DNA from: Ruminococcus sp.
Lineage (GTDB): Bacteria; Bacillota; Clostridia; Oscillospirales; Acutalibacteraceae
NCBI GenBank assembly: GCA_017458845.1
Contig: JAFSZY010000004.1
Span: forward strand, 47,575-111,574
Length of the DNA: 64,000 bases
Direction: 5' to 3'
Shown here: piece after piece, positions 43,544 through 53,196 of the stretch
Layout: every line of letters begins with the position of its first letter
Position numbering within the stretch: the stretch's first letter is position 1
The notes under the pieces: model-generated
Databases searched by the model: none
The model's input: the letters and a program-made list of their open reading frames with translations, nothing else
What the model was told of the DNA's origin: nothing
Program-made: the position numbers and the translations under genes

Positions 43544-44038
43544 ATGAGTGAAACAAAGAATATAATACATCCGTTCCCGCCGCTATATGATGAGAACTCA
43601 AAAATCCTGATACTCGGCAGCTTTCCGTCGGTAAAGTCCAGAGAGGCTATGTTCTTCTACGGACATCCGCAAAACAGGTTCTGGCGCGTGATAGCCGCGC
43701 TGTATGGGGAAGAGGCGCCCCAAAATATCGACGAAAAGAAAAGGCTGATTTTGTCTCATAACCTCGCCTTGTGGGATTCGATACAGTCCTGCACAATCAC
43801 GGGTTCAAGCGACAGCTCGGTAAAGGACGTTGTCCCCAATGACTTATTCTTGATAATCAATAACAGTAAAGTTGACAGAGTTTTCTGCAACGGTGCGCTG
43901 TCACATAAGATGTATATGAAATTTATATTTCCTTTAACGAATATTAAAGCGGTGAAGCTGCCCTCAACCAGTCCCGCCAACGCGGCTTACTCACTCGACA
44001 GACTGATTGAAGAATGGAAGGTCATAAAAAATGCCTAA
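43544..44038 (+). CDS. Hypoxanthine/deoxyinosine DNA glycosylase (UDG superfamily, family 6)
   Basis: The 164-residue protein fits the short DNA-deoxyinosine glycosylase group of the uracil-DNA glycosylase fold. It shows ILILGSFPSVKSREAMFFYGHPQNRFW, the motif A region with an Asn on the active-site loop, LALWDSIQSC, and motif B-like LPSTSPANA. It excises hypoxanthine from DNA after adenine deamination. The C-terminus overlaps ybaK by 8 bp, so both are co-translated. The ribosome site is GGTGATAG-like and modest. Confidence 0.88.
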   Translation: MSETKNIIHPFPPLYDENSKILILGSFPSVKSREAMFFYGHPQNRFWRVIAALYGEEAPQNIDEKKRLILSHNLALWDSIQSCTITGSSDSSVKDVVPNDLFLIINNSKVDRVFCNGALSHKMYMKFIFPLTNIKAVKLPSTSPANAAYSLDRLIEEWKVIKNA

Positions 44039-44507
44039 ACAGATTAAAACAAACGTAATGCGAATACTCGACAGGGCGAAGATAAGCTACGAGGTTTTTG
44101 AGTATCCGCACGGCGCCGAAGCTGTGGAGGGCAATGAAGTTGCGGCTCTGATGGGACAAAACCCCGACGAGGTTTTTAAGACGCTGGTGGCTAAAGGCAG
44201 GTCAGTGGAATACTATGTATTTGACATTCCCGTTAATACAAATCTTAACTTGAAAAAAGCGGCTAAAGCTGTGGGGGAGAAAAGCATCGAAATGGTGCGG
44301 GTTAAGGATTTAAAAAGGATTTGCGGATATGAACGCGGCAATGTTTCTCCTATCGGAATGAAGGGCGCTTTTAAAACTGTGTTCAACGACAGCGCGCTCG
44401 GTTTTGACAGCATTTATATAAGCGGAGGTAAAATCGGTACTCAGGTAAAGCTCAATCCTGATGACGTTATAAGATATCTGAACGCTACAACAGGCAATAT
44501 TGTGTAA
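44031..44507 (+). CDS. ybaK: Cys-tRNA(Pro) deacylase
   Basis: YbaK/EbsC clears cysteine mischarged on tRNA-Pro. The 158-residue product shows the family series: TNVMRILDRAKISYEVFEYP, VFKTLVAKG, YYVFDIPVNTNLNLKKAAKA with the conserved lysine, and GNVSPIGMKGAFKTVF. A few bases after its stop lies the promoter of the large secreted protein gene, so the operon ends here. Confidence 0.95.
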   Translation: MPKQIKTNVMRILDRAKISYEVFEYPHGAEAVEGNEVAALMGQNPDEVFKTLVAKGRSVEYYVFDIPVNTNLNLKKAAKAVGEKSIEMVRVKDLKRICGYERGNVSPIGMKGAFKTVFNDSALGFDSIYISGGKIGTQVKLNPDDVIRYLNATTGNIV

Positions 44508-44512
44508 AATTA

Positions 44513-44541
44513 TTGACACAAATTCATAATAAATATATAAT
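44513..44541 (+). promoter_or_regulatory. Consensus promoter of the 1219-residue secreted protein
   Basis: TTGACA at 44513-44518, a 17-bp spacer, TATAAT at 44536-44541. This perfect consensus plus an AAGGAGG ribosome site suggests strong expression. Confidence 0.9.
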
Positions 44542-44570
44542 AAATTTGTCTTTTTTAAGGAGGAAAGAAT

Positions 44571-47500
44571 ATGAAATCATTACCAAAACTATTAAGCATT
44601 TTCTTAGCCTTGCTTATGCTTTTGAGCGTATTCACCGCTGCGCCGATTTCGGCGTTCGCTGCTGATGAAACCGAGCAGAGTACGGCTGTTGAAGAAACAA
44701 AGACCGCCAAGGCTGTGGATTCTGTGGTTAAAACCGCTGAGGACGAAACTGATGAATCAGATCCGTCTGATAGCAGTGAGTCAGATCCGACAGATGAATC
44801 TGACCCTGACGAAACTTTACCAGCGGGCGATATGGCTGCGCCCAAGAGTATGACAGTTGAGAAAATAGATCTTTATGAGGATCTGGATTCTCAATATGTC
44901 AAATCTTACGATGATTACGAAAACGAACACGCATGGGCGAGCTATGAATACGCTGACCAGATTGAGTGCAAAGTAACTCTGGAGGACGACACAGTTCTGA
45001 CATCCGATGAGGACGGCATCATTACATACAACGGCGTTGAATTTACTGTTGATTATATGGATGACCAGTCTTGGGAAACTCCTTGGTCAACAGGCAACCA
45101 TGAGGTTACATACAGTATTCTCGGCCTCGAGACTACCGCTGTAGTTAATGTTCAGGAAAGCCCGATCAGCAAAGTTGAGTTTGATGATATAACCTGCGTT
45201 GAGGGTACAAACGGCTATATAGGTTCCTATTATTCATGGGACGATGAGACAGAGCAGAGCGTATTTGATAAAGTATATTTCTACTACAACGATGAGCCGG
45301 AGTTTACTGTTTATTTAAAGAACGGCGAAACAATTCAGTCCGACAGCGGCTCTGTTGAGCTGTTTGACGAAAGGTATTCTGCCGTTGTTAACACAAAGCA
45401 GTACGACGAGCCGTGGCAGATTGGCACACGCAAGGTATATGCAACTCTTTTCGCGAAACAGTATGAGTTTGATTACACAATTACAGAGTCCGCTGTCAAG
45501 AGTATCAGCGCTAAGGACATAACAGTCTATGACGGAGTTGATTCCGGTATCGCTACATATACTATGGACGGAGAGGAGTATTCGTACAAATCATTTGATT
45601 ATAATCCTGAGATTACGATTACACTTAAGAACGGTACAACTCTCGAAAAAACAGTTGAAGATGAATCGGTAACAGTAGGTGGCGTCACTTACAGAATCAG
45701 TTACACAGACGACCAGGATGATGACAATGAATGGGGCGCGGGCGTACACAAATCGTATGTATTCGTGGGCGCCAAAAGCTGTGAGATTAACGTTACAGTA
45801 GTTGAAAATCCTATTGCCGAGCTCGAAATTAAGGATGTTGAGGTTCACGCCGGAATTGACTGCGTCTCATCCTATGACTGGGATTGCCGCGAGGATTTTG
45901 ACGAATACTATTATACTCCCGAATTCACCGTTACGCTTAAAAACGGCACGACAGTAAAAGGTGAAGACGGCACTGTTAAAATTGACGGACGCTGGTACAA
46001 ACTGAATTATGAGGATAACCAATCATACGAGAACCAGTGGCTGCCCGGAAACAAATATACGGTAACAGGCAGCGTAGGCTCCGTTAAGGATGATTTTAAA
46101 GTTAAGGTTAAAGCGGATACTGTTAAATCCATCGGCTTCAAAAATGACGAAATTACAGTTCGTCAGGGCGTTGATACCGTTTGGGTTGATGACGGCGACT
46201 ACGAAAAGTTCGATTATGAGAAATTCGCGGAGCTTGAGATAACAATGTATGACGATACTGTTGTTACAGCTGATGAGTACGGCGATTACACATTCAGAGG
46301 AAAAGAGCTTCCCGTTGTATTCTCCGATGACCAGACTGAGGAGAATGTTTGGGGTTTAGGCGTTCATACCGCTTCGGTATCTGTATGGGGTGTAAGCGCT
46401 TCGTTTAACGTAACAGTTGTCGGAACTCCCGCGGAAAGCGTTGAAATCAACGATGTAAGTATTATAGTTGATACACACAAGCACGCCGGCAAATATTATT
46501 ATTCTCCCACTTTTACAATTACACTCAAAAACGGAACAAAGTGTGAAAGTACTCAGTACTCCTCCGTATACTATGATAATAACTGGCTTTATCTCGATGT
46601 ATCCGATGACCAGGAAGAAAACCCCTGGGGCTTGGGCAAGCATACGGTCAAGGGCACGATTATGGGTGTAACCGACGAATTCACCGTTGAGATTATTGAG
46701 TCACCTGTAAAGAGTGTTACAGCCGAGCCGGTAACTCTCATTGAAGACGCGGACGGTTATTTGGATGATTACTATGATCCCATTACCGATGAGTTTGTCG
46801 GAAGCTATTTCCGGTATGATTCTTATCCCTATAGCTATACCCTGACATTTAAGGACGATACCGTTCTTACAAGTGATGAATACGGCTGTGTTTTATATGA
46901 CGGCGAACTTTACGAAGTAACCGGCATTGTAGATAATCAGAGTTATGATTCCCAATGGACAATAGGCAATACCTATACCTGCTCCGGTTCTGTATTGGGC
47001 TGCAGCTTCAGTTACGAGGCTACCGTTACCGGTACTCCTGTAAAGAGCGTTGAGGTTGCCGATGTGACGCTTATCGACGGATACGATTCCCGGACCGAAT
47101 ACGATGATGATGACAACGAGTGGACATACTATGAGTGTTATTCTGAACTAAATGTTAAAGTAACCCTCAAAAACGGCACAGTGCTTGAGGGAGATGACGG
47201 TTGGGTTCAGTACGATGGTCAGACATATTACTTAACCAATTTCAGCAGTAATCAGGGATTTGGCAATGAATGGACAGTCGGCAATACATACGATTACACC
47301 GCAAGCATTATGGGCTATCCCGTAAAGATTAAAACTCATATAGTCGATGATCCTGTTGCGAGCGTAAAGGCAAACGATCTTGAGATTACCGAACTCGATC
47401 GCGACCACGGCAATTACTGTTCCTACTACGAAAACGGCAGGTATGTAGGCGATTACTTTAATTATGATGGTCTTGAGCCTACAAGCTTTACCGTAACAAC

Positions 47501-48230
47501 CACAGACGGCGCTACAGTCAAGTGTTCTGACGGCGTGTTCAGCTTCGGCGGAAGAGACTTTTCGGTTACTTATGATGACTACCGCACAAACCAGAGTTAT
47601 TATAATCAGTGGAAAGCGGGCAATACTTATGAGATTAACGGAACGCTGATTACCTGTGCTGTAGATTACAACGTAAAGATTATATCCAAGGACGCTCCGC
47701 CTAAAGAAACAACAATGACTCTCACAGCTCAGAAGAGCAAGATTTATGTGGGCGATAAAACAAAGGTTATAGCTAATGTAACAAATCCTGTCGGCGATAC
47801 TGTATTTACTTCAAACAACGAAAAGGTTGCCACAGTAAGCGCCGAGGGTGTTGTAACAGCCAAAAAGGTGGGTAAGGTAACAATTACCGCTGCAAACAAC
47901 GGTGTAAGCAAGAGCGTTACTATCACTATAGTCAAGAGAGCTAACACCGCCAAGATAAAGACAGCTAAAAAGACCGTCAAGCTCTCCGCGTTGAAGAAAA
48001 AGAACCAGACAGTCAAGGCGATTACCGTTAAGAAGCCTCAGGGCAAGGTGACTTACACTAAGGTCAAGGGCGACAAGAAAATTACCGTCAACAAAAAGAA
48101 CGGTAAGCTTACCCTCAAGAAAGGTATGAAGAGGGGCAAGTACACAATTAAAGTCAAAATCAAAGTAAAAGGCAACGCAAAGTTTAAGCCTCTCACAAAG
48201 ACCGTTAAAGTTACTATTACAGTAAAATAG
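44571..48230 (+). CDS. Large secreted Ig-like repeat protein with lysine-rich C-terminus
   Basis: The 1219-residue protein has a signal peptide (about 1-30) and an acidic Ser/Asp/Thr stretch (31-80). About nine diverged repeats of 95-110 residues follow (about 90-1040), each with a FTVTLKNGT-like strand, a DDQxxENxW loop, a GxHxVTG-like strand and a final V-x-SPVKSV join, suggestive of Big_3-like beta-sandwiches. A BIG2 domain follows (about 1045-1120, KVATVSAEGVVTAKKVGKVT). The last 95 residues form a lysine-rich module (ITVKKPQGKVTY, KRGKYTIKVKIKVKG) shared with two other secreted proteins here. No LPXTG or dockerin is seen. It is probably a cell-surface or matrix protein; ligand unknown. 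Confidence 0.85.
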   Translation: MKSLPKLLSIFLALLMLLSVFTAAPISAFAADETEQSTAVEETKTAKAVDSVVKTAEDETDESDPSDSSESDPTDESDPDETLPAGDMAAPKSMTVEKIDLYEDLDSQYVKSYDDYENEHAWASYEYADQIECKVTLEDDTVLTSDEDGIITYNGVEFTVDYMDDQSWETPWSTGNHEVTYSILGLETTAVVNVQESPISKVEFDDITCVEGTNGYIGSYYSWDDETEQSVFDKVYFYYNDEPEFTVYLKNGETIQSDSGSVELFDERYSAVVNTKQYDEPWQIGTRKVYATLFAKQYEFDYTITESAVKSISAKDITVYDGVDSGIATYTMDGEEYSYKSFDYNPEITITLKNGTTLEKTVEDESVTVGGVTYRISYTDDQDDDNEWGAGVHKSYVFVGAKSCEINVTVVENPIAELEIKDVEVHAGIDCVSSYDWDCREDFDEYYYTPEFTVTLKNGTTVKGEDGTVKIDGRWYKLNYEDNQSYENQWLPGNKYTVTGSVGSVKDDFKVKVKADTVKSIGFKNDEITVRQGVDTVWVDDGDYEKFDYEKFAELEITMYDDTVVTADEYGDYTFRGKELPVVFSDDQTEENVWGLGVHTASVSVWGVSASFNVTVVGTPAESVEINDVSIIVDTHKHAGKYYYSPTFTITLKNGTKCESTQYSSVYYDNNWLYLDVSDDQEENPWGLGKHTVKGTIMGVTDEFTVEIIESPVKSVTAEPVTLIEDADGYLDDYYDPITDEFVGSYFRYDSYPYSYTLTFKDDTVLTSDEYGCVLYDGELYEVTGIVDNQSYDSQWTIGNTYTCSGSVLGCSFSYEATVTGTPVKSVEVADVTLIDGYDSRTEYDDDDNEWTYYECYSELNVKVTLKNGTVLEGDDGWVQYDGQTYYLTNFSSNQGFGNEWTVGNTYDYTASIMGYPVKIKTHIVDDPVASVKANDLEITELDRDHGNYCSYYENGRYVGDYFNYDGLEPTSFTVTTTDGATVKCSDGVFSFGGRDFSVTYDDYRTNQSYYNQWKAGNTYEINGTLITCAVDYNVKIISKDAPPKETTMTLTAQKSKIYVGDKTKVIANVTNPVGDTVFTSNNEKVATVSAEGVVTAKKVGKVTITAANNGVSKSVTITIVKRANTAKIKTAKKTVKLSALKKKNQTVKAITVKKPQGKVTYTKVKGDKKITVNKKNGKLTLKKGMKRGKYTIKVKIKVKGNAKFKPLTKTVKVTITVK

Positions 48231-48236
48231 TTTCGC

Positions 48237-48264
48237 AAAAAGGCTCGGGGAACCGAGCCTTTTT
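48237..48264 (+). terminator. Rho-independent terminator
   Basis: AGGCTCGG (48241-48248) pairs with CCGAGCCT (48253-48260), extended by flanking A and T runs, directly after the 1219-residue gene. Confidence 0.92.
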
Positions 48265-48265
48265 C

Positions 48266-48563
48266 AGTGGTCAGTTGTGCAGCAAGCCCTCCCTTGGGGG
48301 AGGGTGCCGAACGCAGTGAGGCGGGAGAGGGTCCACTTGTTAATGAGATTACTTTTTGAAGTATGATATAGCGAGCATTTTAAAAACTTGACCCTCTATC
48401 GACTTCGCTGCGCTCAGCCACTTTCCCCCAAGGGAAAGCTTTGGTGTTCCCTCAATCCTTAAATCCTATATCAATAGTTAGGGTACTAAACATTTGAATG
48501 AGCAGTTGTTTTGTTCTCGACATTCACTAACCACTAATCACTAAATACTGACCACTGTAATTG
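48266..48563. repeat. Compound repeat: AGTCAGT arms around inverted CCCTCC elements
   Basis: The left arm CAGTGGTCAGTTGT (48267 on) and right arm (about 48521-48563, TTCTCGACATTCACTAACCA) flank two oppositely oriented CCCTCCC/GGGGGAGGGT-type copies at about 48284-48331 and 48399-48452. The right arm matches the complement of 52825-52855. No gene lies here. Confidence 0.7.
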
Positions 48564-48644
48564 CAAGTTTGTTCAAGGGAACCGTGCAAATATAGGCTAT
48601 TATTTTTCTTTTTTCGTATTATTATGAAATTTTTTAAATAATTC

Positions 48645-50063
<1,419 letters not shown>

Positions 50064-50089
50064 TTCATAATGTTTAATGCAAAATTTTC

Positions 50090-50124
50090 GGAGCGGTTCA
50101 GTTGATGAACCGCTCCATTTTTTT
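50090..50124 (+). terminator. gdhA terminator
   Basis: GGAGCGGTTCA (50090-50100) pairs with TGAACCGCTCC (50106-50116), with ATTTTTTT following. The same stem recurs at 52351-52374. Confidence 0.93.
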
Positions 50125-50203
50125 ATAAATAATGTCTCATTTTTGGTTTTTGAGTCGTTATAATATATGGAGAAGAAAAATTATACAAAGGGGAGGAGAA
50201 ATT

Positions 50204-50740
50204 TTGGCTGTTATTCTAACTGAGTTAAAAACCGAAGAAGAAAAAAGCAAATGCTCCTCAGTTTATTATGAGTATAGAGTTCTTATGGCAAGTCGCGCGT
50301 ATAGTATTCTGAATGACCATGCTTTAGCGGAAGACGCGGTTCATAACGCGTTTTTGAAAATTATGAAAAACATCAAATGTATTGGAGAAGTTAAATCAAC
50401 CCGTACAAAAAACTTCGTTGTAATTGTGACTGAAAACTGCGCAAAGGATATTTACCGCAAGGAACACCGTGTCCGTTTCGTTGATCTTGATGATATTGAC
50501 ATCTCAGAGAATATTGAAAATGAGATAGAAGCCAAAATGACTGCCGAGAACATAAAACGGCTCATAAATGAGCTTCCTGATATTTACTCTGATGTCTTGC
50601 TTTTGAAATATTTTAACGAACTATCCGATAAAGAAATAGCTTCGGCGCTCTCAATTTCATTGGCGACTGTCCGCAAGCGGCTGCTGAGAGGAAAACAGCG
50701 TTTATCAGTATTAAAGGAGGACAATCAGAATGACAAATAA
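50204..50740 (+). CDS. ECF-type RNA polymerase sigma factor
   Basis: The product is about 178 residues with region 2 (NDHALAEDAVHNAFLKIMKN, and the TRTKNFVVIVTENCAKDIYR stretch) and region 4 (LPDIYSDVLLLKYFNELSDK, then EIASALSISLATVRKRLLRGK as helix-turn-helix). GGGAGGAG lies about 6 bp before a TTG at 50204, which I take as start over the ATG at 50132. The next gene overlaps by 11 bp and encodes a one-membrane-span protein that is the likely anti-sigma factor. The regulon is unknown, possibly cell envelope stress. Confidence 0.88.
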   Translation: MAVILTELKTEEEKSKCSSVYYEYRVLMASRAYSILNDHALAEDAVHNAFLKIMKNIKCIGEVKSTRTKNFVVIVTENCAKDIYRKEHRVRFVDLDDIDISENIENEIEAKMTAENIKRLINELPDIYSDVLLLKYFNELSDKEIASALSISLATVRKRLLRGKQRLSVLKEDNQNDK

Positions 50741-51413
50741 TTTTGAAAAACTTGTTAGTGCTGCTGTATGTGACTACGCGGAGGAAAGATTATCGGGCAC
50801 GTTATATAATGAGGGTGAGTTCATTTTTACAGATGAGTTTGAAAAGAAAATGCAAAAAATGCTTAAGTCCGAGCATAATATCTACCACAAACTCACATTG
50901 ACACGCGCGCGTAAAGTAATATGTTTAGCCGCGATTATTACCGCGGCGCTGCTCGCTTCGCTGAGTGTTGAGGCGGGCAGAAACATAATTGCAAACTTTT
51001 TGTTGCAGGGCTCAAACGGTTATGATACAATTATAGTGAACAATGAGGGAGATGTTACCTATCCCTCAAAAATAGAAAAACGGTTTGTTCTGACAGCTCT
51101 GCCGAAAGAATATGAGCTTGCAGACGAGTTTGTCAGTGATGACAGCGTTTTGCTGACTTACTCCGACGGCATAAATGAATTTACATTTGACCAGTATACT
51201 AAGGCGGACTATGAGGCGGATATTGATAACGAAAACTCAGAAAATACCGAGGTCGTATATAACGGTCAAAAGTACCTTGCCAGTGTTATGGAATCTGAGG
51301 AATACATTTCGACAGATATTATATGGGATAACGGCGAGTATGTCTTTATGGCGTGCGGCGCTTTTCCTAAGGATAAAATGTTGGAAATATGTGATTCGTT
51401 AAGTAATGAGTAG
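50730..51413 (+). CDS. Membrane-anchored DUF4367-like protein, probable anti-sigma factor
   Basis: The 227-residue protein has a cytoplasmic N-terminus of about 65 residues, one membrane segment (about 69-85, VICLAAIITAALLASLSV) and an extracellular domain resembling DUF4367 (LPKEYELADEFVSDDSVLLT and a later SEEYISTDIIWDNGEY). The overlap with the sigma gene and AAAGGAGG ribosome site fit a sigma/anti-sigma pair. The sensed signal would be extracellular and is unknown. Confidence 0.75.
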   Translation: MTNNFEKLVSAAVCDYAEERLSGTLYNEGEFIFTDEFEKKMQKMLKSEHNIYHKLTLTRARKVICLAAIITAALLASLSVEAGRNIIANFLLQGSNGYDTIIVNNEGDVTYPSKIEKRFVLTALPKEYELADEFVSDDSVLLTYSDGINEFTFDQYTKADYEADIDNENSENTEVVYNGQKYLASVMESEEYISTDIIWDNGEYVFMACGAFPKDKMLEICDSLSNE

Positions 51414-51430
51414 GAAAAGAGGTGTTTGAT

Positions 51431-52339
51431 ATGAAAAAAATTATCGCTTTATTGTTATCTGTTTTATTAGCTTTCGGAACCATTTTAGAGGTAAGCTCGC
51501 TTGATAATATATCTGACCAAGCATTGAAGCAAATGATTAATGATGTGCTTGGGTATCTGCCCGATGTTTCTGATGTCAGGGAAGAAAAGATTATATGCAC
51601 CGCGACTCTTAAGAATGATTTTTTTGATGATGCCGTAATGGTTGTTTTTAACCGCAAAACCAGCCTTGACAATATAATCAGCGATGAATTTGAGGGTTAT
51701 ACAGCCGACTATTTCAAGCTTGAAAACATCAGTTATGTAAAGTGCCTTACTCCCTACACACAAAAGTCTATAAAGGAAGATTATAAAGGATATATTGAAG
51801 ATTTCAGGTCGAAGCTGTATGAAAGCAAATTACCAAATTATCTATCTGAAACAGAGTTGGAAGAATTAGCTCTTGACGCGGCTTACAAAAAGGTTTTTCA
51901 GAATAATTCAAACTACCACACAATTGTGGCGGCATACCTGAAAGAAAAGGGAAAACAAAAGGTGCTTGACGCGGTTAAGGAGATTGAAAAACGTGATGAC
52001 GTCATATCGGTTGAGCCGAATTATATTATTGATATAGTTGCCAGTCAACTGACGAATCCAATGAAGATTACGGTTAAGACAAAGACAGTTAAATATAAAA
52101 ATCTTAAAAAGGCTAAGCGGACAGTCGCTCCGATTACCGTTAAAAAGGCTAAGGGCAAGGTGAAATATAAAAAGCTGTCAGGCTCCAAAAAACTAACGCT
52201 GAAATCTAACGGTACAATTGTGGTCAAAAAGGGTTCAAAGAAAGGTACCTATACGGCAAAAATAAAAGTTACCGCAAAAGGAAACAGTACTTATAAGAGC
52301 GCGTCCAAAACTGTCAAGATAAAAGTGAAAGTAAGATAA
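51431..52339 (+). CDS. Secreted protein with C-terminal lysine-rich module
   Basis: The 302-residue protein has a signal peptide (about 1-22) and an acidic, helical middle of about 175 residues that I do not recognise. The last 95 residues are a lysine-rich beta module (KTVKYKNLKKAKRTVAPITV, then KKGSKKGTYTAKIKV). This module aligns with the C-terminus of the 1219-residue protein and resembles the N-terminal region of the serpin. GAGGTG lies 7 bp before the ATG at 51431. It is the third gene of the ECF operon, so it is a likely sigma target or partner. Confidence 0.7.
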   Translation: MKKIIALLLSVLLAFGTILEVSSLDNISDQALKQMINDVLGYLPDVSDVREEKIICTATLKNDFFDDAVMVVFNRKTSLDNIISDEFEGYTADYFKLENISYVKCLTPYTQKSIKEDYKGYIEDFRSKLYESKLPNYLSETELEELALDAAYKKVFQNNSNYHTIVAAYLKEKGKQKVLDAVKEIEKRDDVISVEPNYIIDIVASQLTNPMKITVKTKTVKYKNLKKAKRTVAPITVKKAKGKVKYKKLSGSKKLTLKSNGTIVVKKGSKKGTYTAKIKVTAKGNSTYKSASKTVKIKVKVR

Positions 52340-52350
52340 TATAATTTTAT

Positions 52351-52379
52351 GGAGCGGTTCAGATGAACCGCTCCGTTTT
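52351..52379 (+). terminator. ECF operon terminator
   Basis: GGAGCGGTTCA (52351-52361) and TGAACCGCTCC (52364-52374) with GTTTTC after. The arms are identical to those of the gdhA terminator although the loops differ. Confidence 0.88.
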
Positions 52380-52382
52380 CAC

Positions 52383-52411
52383 TTGCATTTTTAAGGATGT
52401 TATGATAATAT
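52383..52411 (+). promoter_or_regulatory. ybjQ promoter
   Basis: TTGCAT at 52383-52388, a 17-bp spacer, TAATAT at 52406-52411, 49 bp upstream of the ATG. Confidence 0.6.
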
Positions 52412-52460
52412 ATTAGCTGTGAGAATTAAATATTCTCAACTAAAAATTTGGAGGTATATT

Positions 52461-52772
52461 ATGTTATTAGTTACAACAGAAACAATTTCAGGCAAAGAAT
52501 TAGAGACTCTCGGTCTTGTATCGGGCTCAATGGTTCAGTCCAAGAACGCTTTTAAGGACATCGGCGCGGGCTTAAAGAGTTTAATAGGCGGAGAGCTCGG
52601 TTCCTACACAAAGATGATGCAGGAAGCAAGAGACGTCGCTACACAGCGTATGGTAGATCAGGCTAAGCAGATGGGCGCTGACGCGGTTGTAAATGTTAGA
52701 TTTGCAAGCTCCGCTGTTATGGAGGGCGCCGCCGAGATTATGGCAACAGGCACAGCTGTTAAGTTTAAATAA
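52461..52772 (+). CDS. ybjQ: YbjQ family protein (PF01906)
   Basis: The 103-residue protein has the family pattern: TTETISGKELETLGLVSGSM at the start, then MQEARDVATQRMVDQAKQMG followed by ADAVVNVRF, and a final GTAVKF strand. The fold is a small pentameric alpha/beta protein once called a heavy-metal-binding domain; the real function is unclear. GGAGG lies 6 bp before the ATG at 52461. It is a single-gene unit with its own terminator. Confidence 0.92.
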   Translation: MLLVTTETISGKELETLGLVSGSMVQSKNAFKDIGAGLKSLIGGELGSYTKMMQEARDVATQRMVDQAKQMGADAVVNVRFASSAVMEGAAEIMATGTAVKFK

Positions 52773-52774
52773 TT

Positions 52775-52806
52775 TAAAAAAAGGCAGCCGAAAAGGCTGC
52801 TTTTTT
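52775..52806 (+). terminator. ybjQ terminator
   Basis: GCAGCC (52784-52789) pairs with GGCTGC (52795-52800) within flanking A and T runs. Confidence 0.9.
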
Positions 52807-52807
52807 A

Positions 52808-53170
52808 GTAGTCAGTTGTCAGCAGTCAGTGGTCAGTGAATGTCGAGAACAAAAGCCTGATTAGTACAAACCTTATGTTCCCGAACTATTAATAAAACAT
52901 TGAATACTATAATATAAACCCAAAGGCGCATTAAAAGCTGAACCTTTGGGTTTAATTAGTTTAAATCATTATTAATACAATCGGGTAGCGTTGCGACCGC
53001 CGCTAGTGGCGGATTAAGGGAGCAAAAGCGCTGTGCAAAAAAAGGAGTTAAAGGACTGCGCTCCAAGCTGTCCGCATAACGACTATATTTTTGTACTGGG
53101 GAACGTTGTGGAAGATGGAAGGTTTCTGCCCGACCACAACTGACTACTGACTGCTAATCACTGATCACTG
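52808..53170. repeat. AGTCAGT inverted arms around a gene-free insert
   Basis: The left arm (52808-52845, AGTCAGTTGTCAGCAGTCAG) and right arm (53139-53170, ACTGACTACTGACTGC) are imperfect inverted repeats. Between them lie a terminator-like hairpin (52916-52953) and a stretch with GC-rich palindromes (CCGCC...GGCGG near 53000) that matches no RNA I know. No open frame of interest is present. Confidence 0.65.
52916..52957. terminator. Bidirectional-looking hairpin
   Basis: AAACCCAAAGG (52916-52926) pairs perfectly with CCTTTGGGTTT (52943-52953). It may stop leftward transcription from glnN. Confidence 0.7.
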
Positions 53171-53196
53171 AGTATAATTCGCTTGCGAATTATACT
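53171..53196. other. Perfect 12-bp palindrome overlapping the glnN stop
   Basis: AGTATAATTCGC (53171-53182) and GCGAATTATACT (53185-53196) are separated by TT. The glnN stop codon lies inside the right arm. There is no T-tract, so it may act as an mRNA-protecting stem or an insertion scar. Confidence 0.7.

Noticed and set aside
44555..44845. Minus-strand Ser/Val-rich 96-codon frame
   Set aside because: Antisense of the acidic Ser/Asp codons of the secreted protein.
44571..48230. Tandem DNA repeats in the 1219-residue gene
   Set aside because: The protein repeats are diverged and not recent at the DNA level.
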